Made by a program: the position numbers and the translations under genes. The notes beneath the pieces are model-generated. The model was not told where the DNA came from. It did no database searches and was given only the letters and a program-made list of their open reading frames with translations. A DNA stretch of 64,000 nucleotides from Siderastrea radians (Eukaryota > Cnidaria > Anthozoa > Scleractinia > Rhizangiidae): positions 8,434,660 through 8,498,659 of the forward strand of contig OZ024887.1 of assembly GCA_964017195.1 (NCBI GenBank), written 5' to 3'. This document shows positions 1-11,577 of the stretch, piece by piece (the stretch's first letter is position 1; each line of letters starts with the position of its first letter).

Positions 1-794
1 GGGCTGTGCTTTGCAGGATACTCATTGGTTTTTGAAAAGATCAGGGGTAAAAATAAAACGAAACAAAAAAAAAAAAAGGGAACTGAATCTGTGGAAAAAC
101 CCTTCGAAACTGGCCCTTTTGTAATATGGACTGAGCACTTGTTGGGTGCTATTTCATCCGCCTTCTGATCGTAAAATAACTGAAACCCACCGAAAAACAT
201 CCGTTAATCCTTCTGTTTTGCAATGTGCATGTAACCATACTTTCGGTTGAGTCCCACAAAAATCATTAGCGCGGCAATAAAGTGTGGAATTATTTAATAG
301 TAACACCATAACCATATCCCCAGTCTGAACACAAGTAAGCGGAGTAAACGTTGAATATATGCAAATTTAACATTTTAGGTATACTGTAAAGAATACTGAG
401 GTCGAAGTAACCAAAAAAAAAAAAGATTTACCGAGGTATTTATAAAGACATTGAATTTAATAAAGGCGGACTCGGATATTTATGGCCATGGAGAACTCAG
501 CATGGAATAACATTTACATATATACATGATATAGTGAAGCTCATAATTGTAACCACAGTTTTCGAAATTAAACCGTAGCCGCTAAAACATTATGTTACGC
601 AGTTTCGCATTAAACGCACTTGTAAAATTAATGTACCGCTGTAGCATTATGTATGAAATAAGAAAAAAAGGTAACCGTACGGTGATCAGACAAACACATA
701 TTATGTGACTGTTTCAGTATATAGAACGAGACAAAATTCGCCAACTTCTCAATATGTATTATTTAACAAGTTATCTGATATAGAACCACCTCCT
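1..794. other. no gene seen
   Basis: AT-rich sequence with several poly-A runs (near 65-77 and 412-424). I see no coding segment, RNA gene or clear element boundary here. Confidence 0.5.
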
Positions 795-1472
795 CGCCGA
801 TGTACAACGGCGAGGTACATGCGTCTGTATATAAGAACGACCGATATCTTGCCCATGTACAACGGCGAGGTAGGTCGTGCGTCTGTATATGAGGAAGACT
901 GATATCTCACCGATGTACAACGGCGAGGTAGGTGTGTCTGTATATAACGAAGACTAGTATCTCGCCGATGTACAACGGCGAGGTAGGTGCGTCTGCATTT
1001 AACGAAGACTGATATCTCGCCGATGTACAACGGCGAGGTATATACGTCTGTATATAACGAAGACTAGCATCTCGCCGATGTACAACGGCGAGGTAGGTGC
1101 GTCTGTGTATAAGGAAGACTGATATCTCACCGATGTACAACGGCGAGGTATATGAGTCTGTATATGTAAAACACTGATATCTCACCGATGTACAACGGCG
1201 AGGTATATGCGTCTGTATATGTGAAACACTGATATCTCGCCGATGTGCAACGGCGAGGTATATACGTTTGTATATAACGAAGACTGATATCGGCTCACCG
1301 ATGTACAACGGCGAGGTATTTGCGTCTGTATATAAGAAAGACTGATATCTCGCCGATGTACAACGACGAGGTATATGCGTCTGTATATAAGAAAGACTGA
1401 TATCTCACCGACGTACAACGGCGAGGTATATGCGTCTGTATATAACGAAGACTAGTATCTCGGCGAGGTAGG
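795..1472. repeat. 12-copy 55-bp minisatellite with a hairpin in every unit
   Basis: The core ATGTACAACGG recurs at 800, 855, 913, 968, 1023, 1078, 1133, 1188, 1243, 1301, 1356 and 1411 (one copy reads ATGTGC, another ACGTAC). Ten of the eleven spacings... all are 55 bases except two of 58. Each unit holds a stem CTCGCCG / CGGCGAG around an 8-base loop, followed by a TCTGTATATAA-like spacer. A partial unit ends the array near 1472. Long open frames on both strands here are by-products of the repeat and should not be taken as genes. Confidence 0.95.
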
Positions 1473-2077
1473 TGCGTCTGAAGTGATAAAAATAAGTAGA
1501 CAGGCCTGCATGAAGGCTAGGACTAGAAGTAGGAGTCATGCAGGCCTTCCCACCCCCTTTTATATCTTCACCGAGGAGTCTGGACCCGCCAAAGAAGATC
1601 AGACCCGCCGAGGAGACCAGTCAAAAAAGCGCCGCCATAGCGAAACTTTCGGACCAGAAGAGCAAAGTGAGCAGGACAATGCGTACTACATTCAAAGCGA
1701 CTACACTGCAGTTTACGCAGTTTATGAGCGATATGTACAACCTAACACAGAGTGCTAAAATTTCAAAGAACGCAGCCTAGACAAACACACGTAAGCTTCA
1801 AACCACAGGCGTCCCAAACTCACGATTCGAGAAATCGATCAAATAAATGATTTATGTAAGCGTATGAATGATTTATGTAAGCGTATGAGTGATTTATGTA
1901 AGCGTTTCGAGTGGGACGTGACTACTTGAAGTGCGCGGTGTTGTGTTACAATTTAGGCCGTTGGAAATTCGAGCGCTCTATAAGACTTTGTATGGATTTT
2001 AAAATAACGTGGAAAAAAAGCGCTCGACGAAATAAAATTTTACCTTCTTTTCAATAAAATAAAGAATATGTACTCAC
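1473..2077. other. no supported gene; unassigned 80-codon frame
   Basis: A plus-strand frame at 1538-1780 (Pro/Ser/Lys-rich, no recognisable motif) is open but has no splice or homology support. The remainder holds a short tandem repeat at 1849-1904 and nothing else that I recognise. Confidence 0.3.
1849..1904. repeat. 21-bp tandem repeat, nearly three copies
   Basis: GATTTATGTAAGCG starts at 1849, 1870 and 1891, a 21-base period; copies differ by single bases. Confidence 0.85.
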
Positions 2078-2154
2078 CTTTCTTGATTTCTGTTGTCCTT
2101 TTGGGCTATTTCATCGTTTTTAGGGGGTTTTGAGGTTTTTGTCGTAGCTTTCAT
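2078..2154 (-). CDS. possible first coding exon of an unknown gene
   Basis: On the minus strand an ATG at 2154 opens 25 codons that end at a good donor (AAAG then GTGAGT). The peptide is hydrophilic and rich in Lys, Thr, Asn and Gln, beginning MKATTKTSKPPKND. I found no convincing next exon at lower coordinates, and no family is recognisable. It may be a chance open stretch next to a GT. Confidence 0.15.
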
Positions 2155-2159
2155 AAGAC

Positions 2160-3925
2160 GAAGTCAAGGCTGGACATAGCCATTTCGAACGAGCCGTGCC
2201 GCGAGGCCGTTTTCTCGCCAAAATTCGAATCCGCGGCTTGATTTTCCCTTCCGAAATTGTCGGTGGTCGTCTAGCATCTGTCGTCTAGCTCATTGCTTTT
2301 TCTTCCGGAAAACGACTGTTTCGGCCATTTTTTCATCGTTCACCTTGTAAGCCTAATGCCTGACGCGGCATTTGTAGAAAACCTGTCAAACCGGTCTTCT
2401 AGAGTACAAATACCGTGGGATATTTGTACTCGTTTTGGGTGTTATTTGTACTCTACTGAATGCAGTTGAATAATAAATGTATTTATTAGAGCAAGGGGCA
2501 GGGACGAGAACGAACAACAAACGTAACCCCGGGTGACACCAGGACCCGAAATCGAATTACATGATGGGAGGCGAGTACTCTCTCCACTGCGTCATGCTTA
2601 TTCCCTAAGTCAAGAAATTCGTGTTCTTATTACGTTGGGCAAATTACTATCCGGAAGAAACATGACGCCATTTACGGGACAACAGTGCGCCACTTCGCGA
2701 GAAGGGCGAAGTAACCAGTTAACAAACCTTCCGTTACCTGATAACACAACCGGAAAGTTACGCGACTTACAGTTCTTGTGACACGTCCCATTCGTTCCCC
2801 CATACACGTTACACACGATTTATTTAACTGAGCTACATCCGTGCACAGCCCCCCCCCCCGCCCCACCCCTTCCCGTTCCCAGAGGGTTGGTGTAAGGGGG
2901 GTAAGTTCCGTTTTAAAAGGGACGGGGATTTGCGTAGGCCCTTTTACCCGGTAACACAGCCGGAAAGTTACCCGACTTGCCCCGTCCCATTCGTGGCATT
3001 GTTAGTTGTTGATATGTTTGTTTGGGAGGGGGAGGGAGGGTGATAGTTAAGGAAGTTGGTATCGATTGGCATTTGTGGGGTATTGCTAAGGATGGTATCT
3101 CCCGTAACTAAATTGCGAGTATCTCTCCCAGATAATCCCTCTAAAGTGAATACTGAGCTTTAGTTAGAGGAAAGCGGCTTAAATATGCATGTGATCAAGT
3201 TAAACCCCAACGAACCGCAGGTCTTGTGCAAAAACTGCACAGGGTAAATAATGAGAAATGATCGACTGTGGTCGTACGTCCCCTTGTTGTGACCACTGTG
3301 ATGCACAGGGTCCCCACACTAACTTTGTGACCGTTTGTATTTGTAATATTTTAACGAAGAAACTAGCTGATAATACCGAATGGTTCGTATATCACGAAAT
3401 AATGCAACAAAAATTTACATTTTAATTCAAAATAAGCGTAAACATACCTCACTCGATGTGTTTGTTGGGCCTTATGGCTCAAAACGGGGAGTCGTGGTTG
3501 TTTAATTGCCTTTACGATGGTCTGCCGCGTTGGTCGTTTATGTGCACGCACTTCTAAGGTAAGTTTACATTTGCTTTGAATATTCCTCGCAATATTTCCC
3601 TGAGGTTTATAGCCAAAAAAAAAAAATTAAAAGAAAAGGAAAAAAGCCGTGCCTAAGTTATTTTGGCCCTTCTTAAGTATCAACTAATTCAATGTTATAA
3701 ACAATCGGTTTAAATCTACTTCGTTCGCCGATTGGAAGGTAGAAAAAACTAGTTGAGCGGTAATCAGGGTTTACATTACACTACAGCTGTTTTAATTATA
3801 CAACATTTTGCTTTACATATGCATTTGTTCACATGTGGTCTGGCCTCTCGTAATCGACCACTCCACGTAAGTGGTCACGTGGATATGACATCCTAGCCAG
3901 TGATCGCTTTCACGTCCAAAGATTG
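2160..3925. other. no supported gene; short direct repeat
   Basis: A stretch around 2740-2800 (CCGGAAAGTTACGCGACTT and flanks) recurs in diverged form around 2945-3000. Poly-C and G-rich runs occur near 2848-2860 and 3028-3042. No coding exon is convincing. Short minus-strand frames such as 3363-3551 lack matching neighbours. Confidence 0.35.
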
Positions 3926-3932
3926 CTTTAAA

Positions 3933-4575
3933 TTACCTAACAGCGCAGTCCCCACCACCACAATCACAATTACCACAGTCACCACCACAATCACATCCAC
4001 TGCAGTCACAACCAGTACATTTACAATCACCACAATCACAATCAGCACAACTACTATTTCCATCGCAGCAGATACCACAATCACAATTACCGCAACTATA
4101 ACTACCACCGCCCCAGTTACCACAGTAACAACGACGAAGATCACTGCACCACCGACAAGAGTCTCTTCTACGACAATCCCAGTGTTCCGCTTTGCAATAC
4201 AGTTTCGGTCGTCCGTCGCAGTACTCGGAGCACATCAGTTTCCCAATGCACAAATAACCAGACAGGCCGGCTAAAATCACAACTAAAACTCCGCCTATGA
4301 TAATTCCCAGTTTGAGTTTATTGCTGTTGAAATATAATAAGGTATATTATTCTTAGCTGGATTTTCACATCGTCAGTTAAATTCCGAATGCAGCATAAAG
4401 AAGCTCGTTATTGTTGAAACTTACCTTTTTTGTGGTTTTGAATTCAATTCAATGTTATCATCAGTCGCGTTCGGACTTAAAGGCCTCAACTGACCTTGCG
4501 TTTGATTAAGAACCGGTGTTGTGCTGCAGTTTAATGTTCCATGGTTGTCAGTTTTAAAATCTGTCAATGGACGCC
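3933..4575 (-). CDS. 3' exons of a membrane protein with a Cys-Gly-Asp-rich tail (paralogue A)
   Basis: Two exons are visible. Exon 4425-4575 (acceptor TTTTCGCAG, donor GTAAGT; phase 1 in, 2 out) encodes about 50 residues that are Thr/Asn/Pro-rich, with N-glycosylation sequons NCS, NQT and NAT: a likely extracellular stalk. Exon 3933-4323 (acceptor ATTTCAACAG, phase 2 in) starts with LKLGIIIGGVLVVILAGLSG, a single membrane helix. A tail of about 105 residues follows, with dozens of Cys in CDCG, CGNC and CCDG patterns, ending at TAA (3933-3935). The tail would be cytoplasmic if the stalk is outside. Upstream exons, including any signal peptide, were not found. The 24534-24846 exon is a paralogue (same GIIIGG helix, same phase). 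The stop overlaps a possible donor (AG|GTAATT), so the tail might be longer. Function is unknown; metal binding or a disulfide-rich matrix role are guesses. Confidence 0.6.
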
Positions 4576-4599
4576 CTGCGAAAACAACAACAACGATAA

Positions 4600-5276
4600 A
4601 ATATCGTTATACAGGGATGAAACTACATGCACTCATGGCAGGTCAATGAGAAGAGATGTTAAGAATTGCAAGCTTACGATATGACAATACAGAGCTCCAA
4701 AGAAGAATGAAAGAAGTTAAACAAATGCGTAAATCTATCATTTCTCAAAAGCTTAACGCCTCTAGACAATTTGCAAGCTCGACTGATTTTATGAAATGTC
4801 TAACAACCGTGAACATGTTTTCTGTTTATAAATATATGGAACTTCTTATCTACAATCAATGACGTTAAAGGCACTTAAAAGTGTTTTTATTCCTGTAGAT
4901 CTTCCAACCGTTAAAACGTCGGAAGTAAAATGCATGACAACGTACACGCAAGTCGTTATAGGGAGCTTTGCTGACGTCAATGTTGATGATTAATGGTATT
5001 AATTCAATGCGGAACAATAAACAGATACCATCTAAAAAGAGAATAAGGTTTGAGTCATTGTGCCAAGTTTGGGTCTACAGCGACATTTAGAGCCATAATA
5101 TGCGCAGTCCAGTTAGTTTACGGCAATACCGGTGGTTAAATCACTGCACCGCATAGCATGAACATTGTTTTGCTGTAACGCGTAATAGCCGGATGCAGTG
5201 GAGTATATACAGACTATCATTAGAGCATTGATTAAGAGAGCCAAAGTGCACGTTTTTTTTTATACCGGTGGTTTTT
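4600..5276. other. no supported gene; promoter-like repeat
   Basis: The stretch at about 5150-5255 (GCTGTAACGCGTAATAGC, then GTATATACAGACTAT) recurs in diverged form at about 7205-7280 (same CGCGTAATAGC block, then TATATAAGACTAT). It could be a duplicated promoter or a mobile-element end. Confidence 0.3.
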
Positions 5277-5306
5277 AACCGGTGACGTCATTATGACGTC
5301 ACCGGG
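5277..5306. promoter_or_regulatory. palindrome carrying two CRE octamers
   Basis: TGACGTCA occurs at 5283-5290 and again at 5294-5301, inside a near-perfect palindrome CCGGTGACGTCA / TGACGTCACCGG with a three-base centre. This is the consensus for CREB/ATF factors. It may be a real regulatory site or the core of a palindromic repeat; no adjacent transcription start can be shown. Confidence 0.35.
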
Positions 5307-5538
5307 TTCTGCTGTAAACCGAAAACAACGTTGCTTTAGATGTCTGTGTTTCTTCTATGAGGCCGGGGAGGGGGGAGGGGTGATCTGTGACATGTTGGGT
5401 AGGGGTGTACCACCAGGACACTGAAATACTTGGCGTACTAAGGGCACATACCCACACAGCCTAAAGATGGGAGCTCGTCCCATCTTTGGATTTGGCCGTC
5501 TCGGTCCACAGAACTATTTAATTTTACCTCGTATACTT

Positions 5539-5964
5539 GAGAGGCACCCAACGGTGGTTTCAGGAAATATCTGTTCGGAAGGCCTAAAATTGCCTGAGAT
5601 ATTCAGATTTAATTGCAGTGAAAGCTATAAGAGATTTCTTTGGCGAAACATGACCTTGGACTTTCGTATCAAGAAGACAAATTAGTTCCCATTGTTTTCG
5701 TAGGGGCAAATATGTCGTTAAGAGTGTAAAATAAGGCCAGCCAGCATTTTTGGAGAGCCATCAGCAGCTCGCGATCGGAAATTCGGCGGATAGGATTCTG
5801 TTTTCTAAAATTTTCTGCGGCCTAAATCTTTAGCTAAAAACGCCGAACAGATCAATCTGTATTAGCTTACACAAATATGCCTTTAAAAAGCTCTGAAACA
5901 ATCTAAGAAAGCAGAAAATGACATTTAAAGTATTTTGCCAAAATTTTCTCGTTGGGTGCCCCTG
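5539..5964. mobile_element. miniature inverted-repeat element, 6-bp target duplication (copy 1)
   Basis: The right end reads CGTTGGGTGCCCCTG and the left end is a two-mismatch inverse (GAGAGGCACCCAACG). ATACTT flanks both ends (5533-5538 and 5965-5970). The 426-bp interior has no coding capacity. It is the same family as 9416-9813. The superfamily cannot be set from ends alone. Confidence 0.85.
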
Positions 5965-5970
5965 ATACTT

Positions 5971-8106
5971 TGCATATTTAATGACGGCAGGAATTTTTCA
6001 CGTTGCAATCCTAGCTGCGTTTACTCTGTTTACTTAATTAGCCGTGGTACAAATTTTCACAGCAACAACTGACATTTTATACACAAGACGAAGTCGTCTT
6101 TTTGGCCGCAACGAACCAGTTCGACTTACTTCGCAAATTCATGCACATGTAGTTTGTTTCTGTCCTCCTTTTCAACCGGTGAGTTAAGTGTTTGAATTTG
6201 AAGGCGTGTTTTTGTGGACTGAGGTTTGCCAGGGTTTCTTTGCTACGTGTACTTACCCGATCCCAAGTAATACAAATGTCCGTGTTTTGAGTGAGGTGCG
6301 GGATTGCGGAAAATTAATTCAGAGTTTAAAAGAACGAGGCATATAACAAATGTACTGTTTTGTTATTCTTTTGTTATTCAATAAGATGCAAATGAGTGTG
6401 CGGCGTTTTTCTGCAATCCCGCACCTTAGAGCCGAAAAAGAGAACGCAAGGCAACGAATTCGACTTGGTTCACGAACTCCCATGCATATTTGGTTTATAT
6501 TCGTTTTCCTTTATAATTTCCACGCCGTGATGGTTCCACTGAGAAGCAAGCAGGCAGTAAAATTTTTTACTCCTGTAGGAGCGAGGGGATTTTAATGTTT
6601 CGGTAGTTTTCGAACGGGGATACTATCGTTCGAAAACTTGAGAGATTTAGTGGCGACGGCCAAGTTCAGCTCTATTTTTTCGACGCAGTTAGTGAGCTTT
6701 TATCTAAAAATAGGTAACCTCGAAGATGAATTGAGAAATATAAACAAATAGTTTGTTCGCCGCTTCGCTTGAAGTGTGATCAAAGCTGACTGCGCTGAAA
6801 CTGTCTAGCAGAAATTTACGAAAAGATTTTCTGTTGTTCTCCAGACTTGCAAAAAGAGAAAATACCCCTTTAACTGTCGGCATTAAGCCAAACTCCAGCC
6901 TACGGGCAGTTAAATATTGTAATAAAAATATACCGTAAGAAAGAGAGGAACAATTATAAACGGGATCTCAGTGAAACGTGACCCAAGTCACGCAATACTT
7001 TGTCTGCGTGCGAATACACCCGGATCCAAGAACATGGGAAGCGTTCCCCAGAAAGTCAGAAGATTTGAACCTAAGGAAAGCAGAGTTGCAGTGTATTTCC
7101 GTCGGACAAATTTAAGTGACGTGTGACAAGTGATATTCATAAAAAAGGAAACGTCACCGGTTCTGCATGCACCGCATGCCTATGTTTAGCAATATCCGGA
7201 TGCGTAGTATGAACATTTGTGTTTCAGTGCTGTAACGCGTAATAGCGGGACTGAAGTAGTGAAGTATATAAGACTATAACTAGTAATAGTTGTCACTACA
7301 GGTGCCCCCGCTTTTCTATAATTTCATTGATAATGGCAAGGTAAAATAAGCACAAACAATAACAAACTAGAAATACGTGACTCGCAGAACCTCGCGAAGC
7401 TCGGGCACGGGTGCACCACAAAATTGATTGATGGGGGTCGGGAGAGGATAGAATTTAGGTTTAACTGGAGGTGTGGATGGGTGGCCACAATGGTCCCGAA
7501 TTGTGAGTTAAGATCAACATTCTGGTTCCCAGTTGTTTCCATGTAACTTGCATCCAATCCTCTGTCATGTATAAGAAAATACATTCCACCCCCACCCCAC
7601 CCCCCCCCCCACTTCTCTTCATTCTGACATAAGGTAAATTGCTCTCTAGAGAGGATGTATAATTATAGTATTGCTGTGGACCTGTTGTCAGGGCCAATGT
7701 GTGGTGTTTCTGTTTATTTTGGTTGGGTGAGAGTATAGGTTTATCAGAAATGCAGTTCAAATTCCAACTTGGAACTTGTTATCTCCAACATTTACACAGC
7801 CATTTCCTTTAGATTCTGTTGTACAGCTTTTGTTCTATTTACTGGGTATTGACAAGTGTCAATAGCTAACACAAATCATTATTTCCCTTGAATGGTTGAG
7901 ATACTGTAGCAGGAGTCTATTACTGCTGGAGAGTGATGCAGTGTATTAAAAAAAATTAGCCATTTTTACCCCAAAATTGAAATAAGAATAATACAGAATA
8001 ATGGCAAGCAAAGCACAGAGTTTCATATTGATGTGGTAGCATGTTTATTCATTCCCCCCAACACACTATAAAAATTGGATTAGATAATTGTCACAATAAT
8101 AATAAG
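5971..8106. other. no supported gene
   Basis: Nothing recognisable as a coding exon. It contains the second copy of the GTAACGCGTAATAGC / TATATAAG block (about 7205-7280), a poly-C run near 7598-7610 and low-complexity stretches. Confidence 0.35.
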
Positions 8107-8300
8107 TTAACCCTTGAATCCCCAGTTACCAGCATCTCCCTACAATAGCAATGCTTTAATTAGGTCATCAGAATTAAGGAATTGATCACCAAACATGAAT
8201 AGTGTTAATTTCAGTAGAAAGAAGTTCTCTGCACTAGTACTACAAGAAATGTATAAAGACCAGTAAGGAGAATTTGCAGGCTTACATTGGGGCTTAGGGA
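8107..8300. mobile_element. TTAACCCTT-type miniature element (copy 1)
   Basis: Begins TTAACCCTTGAATCCCCAG and ends near GGGGCTTAGGGA; the internal segment ACAAGAAATGTATAAAGACC is shared with the copy at 48632-48828. Other members lie at 51145-51355 and 61566-61782. The TTAA ends suggest piggyBac- or Kolobok-type target choice. Confidence 0.6.
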
Positions 8301-9010
8301 GGTCAGTTGGTATGGAAAGCAAGAGTAGCTAATTAAGGGAAAGGGTGAATGTAGATTATAGCATGTGAAACCTTCAGAAGTAAGTAAACTTTCACATAGA
8401 CAGATCATGCTGAAGGTGATCAGGATCTCAATTCCCCTGATTTTGGTGCTTGCTTGTGCACTGCGAGGAGACCTGTGATGCTGGTCACTGTATGTAGCAT
8501 GAAATTATTGTCAATAATTAATGTTAAGCAGTAATTTTTGTTTCACATCAAATACATGCATGTATGTACCTATACCCGCTACACATTTTAAAGTGGTAAT
8601 TGCTAGGCAGAGCAGTACTTGTGAGTGCATTTCCAAACCAAATTGTGAACAGAAATTGTCCTTTCTGATCCATCTGAATATTATTTTTAAACTATTAATA
8701 GGGTCAATATCCATAACGGAAAACATAATCTTTTATAAATTCTTACTGATCCAATATGAATTATTTCTTTCAAATATTTTTCGGGAACGTCCTAAACTTA
8801 GAATTTTTAATTCTTTTTACTGCTCATACACAAATATGCAAATTGTTGTGGGAACTGAAACCTATTTTGTGAAATAACTTCATTTCTCTTGTGTAATCTG
8901 TAATTTTGATCATACTTGGAAAAGTAATTACATGTTGATAATAATTACTAGTACATCAAGAGTAAAGATAATGGTAGAGAGAGGAAATAATTTTGAGCCA
9001 ACCTGTTCAG
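8301..9010. other. no supported gene
   Basis: AT-rich sequence with open frames on both strands (8521-8877 plus, 8511-8726 minus), neither showing a recognisable motif or splice context. Confidence 0.35.
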
Positions 9011-9295
9011 TCACCGTCCGTTGGAAAGGTAAATCTCTAGCAAAAGTATTTTGATGATCGTGCATTTTTTGTCGCCTCTCGTTGCTTCTATAACAAAATC
9101 CTTTTGTCGAGGCACTTCTAGTCGGTGTCGCCGGTCCTGATCGGTTTCAGCACACATTTTCTCGAAGAGTTTGTAGCCGCTGAGTTCATTGTCATTATTC
9201 AATTGGTGTGACTGAGTTATAATTTCGAAGACCTTGTATCGCGCGATTCTGGCGTTGTTGGGGAATCTCGTTTTGTGGCAGCGCTGTGCTATCAA
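9011..9295 (-). CDS. unassigned 94-residue open frame
   Basis: ATG to TGA on the minus strand. The protein is charged (many Arg, Lys, Asp, Glu) with two Cys. Its composition looks more protein-like than neighbouring frames, but I recognise no family, signal peptide or membrane segment. It ends just outside a transposable element. It could be a single-exon fragment or chance. Confidence 0.2.
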   Translation of the reverse strand: MIAQRCHKTRFPNNARIARYKVFEIITQSHQLNNDNELSGYKLFEKMCAETDQDRRHRLEVPRQKDFVIEATRGDKKCTIIKILLLEIYLSNGR

Positions 9296-9415
9296 GCTAA
9301 ATTTAAGCTACGTTGTGTATGTTCCAAGATTTCTCGCCTGTAATATTCCAGTCTCCTGTTTGTGTCCTGCTGACGGCTTTAGTCTTGCTAGGCTATTACC
9401 GGTAAACGATGTTCT

Positions 9416-9813
9416 CAGGGGCACCCAACGAGAACATAGTTCAAAACCACTTAACTTAGCATTATTGAACGTATTTTAGTATTTAAATGGTAGATATAGG
9501 CGTATTTTTATCCCCTAAAAACTTTTCATCTGTTCGGATTTCTTAGCTGAAAGTCTAGTGATCCGAAAATTATAGGGATCAAAACTTACCTTTTCGAAAA
9601 TTTTAGCCAGAAAAAGGCTCCCGAAAATTCTAGGTGACCTTTTAAGGGTAGAAATCCGTTAAAAAATGGGCAATAATACCATATTTTAGATGTTCGAAAA
9701 TCCTAGAAGAGGCAGGTAAGCAAGAAATTTTACAACAAATGTTCCGAAAATTCTAGATCTCAAATCGTCTTCCGAACAGATATTTTCCCGAAAATTGTCG
9801 TTGGGTGCCCCTG
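9416..9813. mobile_element. miniature inverted-repeat element, 6-bp target duplication (copy 2)
   Basis: Starts CAGGGGCACCCAACGA and ends TCGTTGGGTGCCCCTG. TGTTCT flanks both ends (9410-9415 and 9814-9819). The 398-bp interior has repeated TCCGAAAATT-type motifs and no coding capacity. Confidence 0.9.
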
Positions 9814-9819
9814 TGTTCT

Positions 9820-11216
9820 CCTACCCGTGCTTTCTTGCCGTCGACTCTTTCGCCTTCGTTGCTCGCGCTGAATTTCAAGTCGGCGTTCACGCTCAGTTTC
9901 AGTTGTAAATCTACCCCGGAATGGATTTTGAGCCACTTGTTAAACCAGGGGTTGCTGTCTAATTACTTGTTCACAGACCATGAATAAAAATATCAGCACG
10001 TAAATGTACGTAGCAAAGCAAATGAAGAAACATGAGAGTGCGCAACTGTCAGCGGTCGCGATTTGGTTTTGTTGCTAGGCAACTGTGCGGACACCATCGA
10101 AATATATATGGGCAGATCGAGATTTGACCGCCCTTAGCAATCCTCGCGTGATCCCCACGCGACAAATTTATAAACCTCGCTACGCTCGGAGAGCCTTCGG
10201 CCCTCCTCGCTTCGCGAGGAAATATATTGCTCTCAAGACTTGCACAACTGAAACGGTTTTTTTCAAATATTTTTAAAAACGCAACAAGGCAACAATTAAA
10301 GTTTGTTGAAAGGAGCTTGCCCAGGGAATGTCAGCGCTTTGTATGTAGCGTATCCATTGTTCGTTTACTTTCCTTCAGTTTAAGAAATACAAATAATATA
10401 GTAAAGAACACGCACAGCTAGCTGAAACTGTATTTTTAAAACGTACAGGAACGCAACAATTTAATACTTAACCCATTGACTCGCGTGTTTCGCACAGAAT
10501 AAATTTTGTCTACTCAAGTTAAATTGAAATATTCTGATATAAAGGACTATGGTTACTTGAAGTATTGGGCAGAAAACAACCATGAAAACGAAAATTGCTG
10601 AAATTTCCCACACGTTGTCCTGTATGAATTTCAACTCGTTTATGCAAATTAGTCCGTATTTACAAAAGGTTGCGCTGCTTCTTAAACCCCACTGAATCGA
10701 CAAAAAGGATTTCCAACCAAACACTTTATGCAAATAAACAGTACATTTGCTTTTAGCAGCGAAAAACTCTAGATTTTCTTGTGTGCATGGACACACGCAT
10801 GTAACTTTTGCAGACACTTCACATGACTAAATGGCGACCGGTTGATCAAAATTGGAGCCGCTTTGCGAACAAAATTGCAAAGATCATAGAAACGTGGATT
10901 AATCCATCAGTTAATCAATTTTTGAAAGGCAAATCAGCATTTAAAAACAACATTTGCCGTACTGGAGCGTTTACCCAGGTCTTGTAAAGTCGATTTGACG
11001 TCCGCAGTTCGCTTTATTTAGCCTGTGTAAATATTGCGGTTTCCCGACAATACCTTGCGCGCCTCGCCTTTGTTCAAGTAGAGATTTCATCTGGTATACA
11101 ACAATTTCCCATGATTACGCGGGGAGTTCAATTCTGCCTCCTCGGAGGGCAATTGGAGCCTTGCTCAAGAGAGCCAAAATGCACCTTCTTTTTCTACGAT
11201 CGAAGACACAATTGAG
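9820..11216. other. no supported gene; short palindromes
   Basis: Contains a palindromic stretch at about 10170-10222 (CTCGCTACGCTCGGAG, CTCGCTTCGCGAGG). A minus-strand frame at 10461-10817 has hydrophobic segments but no recognised motif. No gene can be supported. Confidence 0.35.
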
Positions 11217-11219
11217 TAA

Positions 11220-11350
11220 GGGACGGACCATTATTTTTTTGGAGGGGGAGGATGAAAATTTTTTCAAAACAAACAATTTTTTTTCTGTGTTGTTGTCTGT
11301 GCAAACAATTTTTTTCCGGCTGCATCTTCCTGCAAACAATTTTTTTGTGT
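11220..11350 (+). mobile_element. left end of an inverted-repeat element with TAA target site
   Basis: GGGACGGACCATTATTTTTT is preceded by TAA (11217-11219) and followed by a G-rich GGAGGGGGAGGATG block and repeated subterminal GCAAACAATTTTTTT motifs. The inverse, with the same subterminal repeats, ends at 15997 and is followed by TAA. The 3-bp TAA target fits PIF/Harbinger-type elements. Confidence 0.7.
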
Positions 11351-11351
11351 G

Positions 11352-11355
<4 letters not shown>

Positions 11356-11391
<36 letters not shown>
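11356..11391. repeat. (ATT)n microsatellite
   Basis: Twelve uninterrupted ATT units. Confidence 0.95.
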
Positions 11392-11392
<1 letters not shown>

Positions 11393-11426
11393 ATTTATAT
11401 ACGGTTAAAATTCGTATAGATAATCG

Positions 11427-11437
11427 CATGATTTCGA

Positions 11438-11478
<41 letters not shown>

Positions 11479-11540
11479 GCTAACAAAATTGCACGAGCCC
11501 GTAGGGCGAGTGCAATTTGAAGTCTTTGAAAAATTTACGA

Positions 11541-11576
<36 letters not shown>

Positions 11577-11577
11577 G
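11427..11577. repeat. palindromic (fold-back) miniature element
   Basis: Arms 11427-11479 and 11525-11577 are near-perfect inverse copies containing GTGCAATTTGGAATAAATAA. The 45-base centre is itself palindromic around GCCCGTAGGGC. No coding capacity. Confidence 0.85.

Noticed and set aside
749..1418. Long overlapping open frames on both strands with repeating peptides
   Set aside because: They follow the 55-bp minisatellite exactly; no independent coding evidence.
795..1472. CRISPR array
   Set aside because: Direct repeats and spacers are all the same sequence, so it is a tandem satellite, and the genome is eukaryotic.
3448..3555. Possible minus-strand exon (phase 1 in, 2 out) downstream of the 4-kb tail exon
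   Set aside because: The phase does not fit the tail exon (phase 2), composition is unremarkable and no next exon was found.
3893..4274. Open frames rich in Thr or Val over the 4-kb cysteine exon
   Set aside because: They are other-frame readings of the repetitive Cys-tail codons; the minus-strand Cys frame has a splice acceptor, membrane helix and a paralogue.
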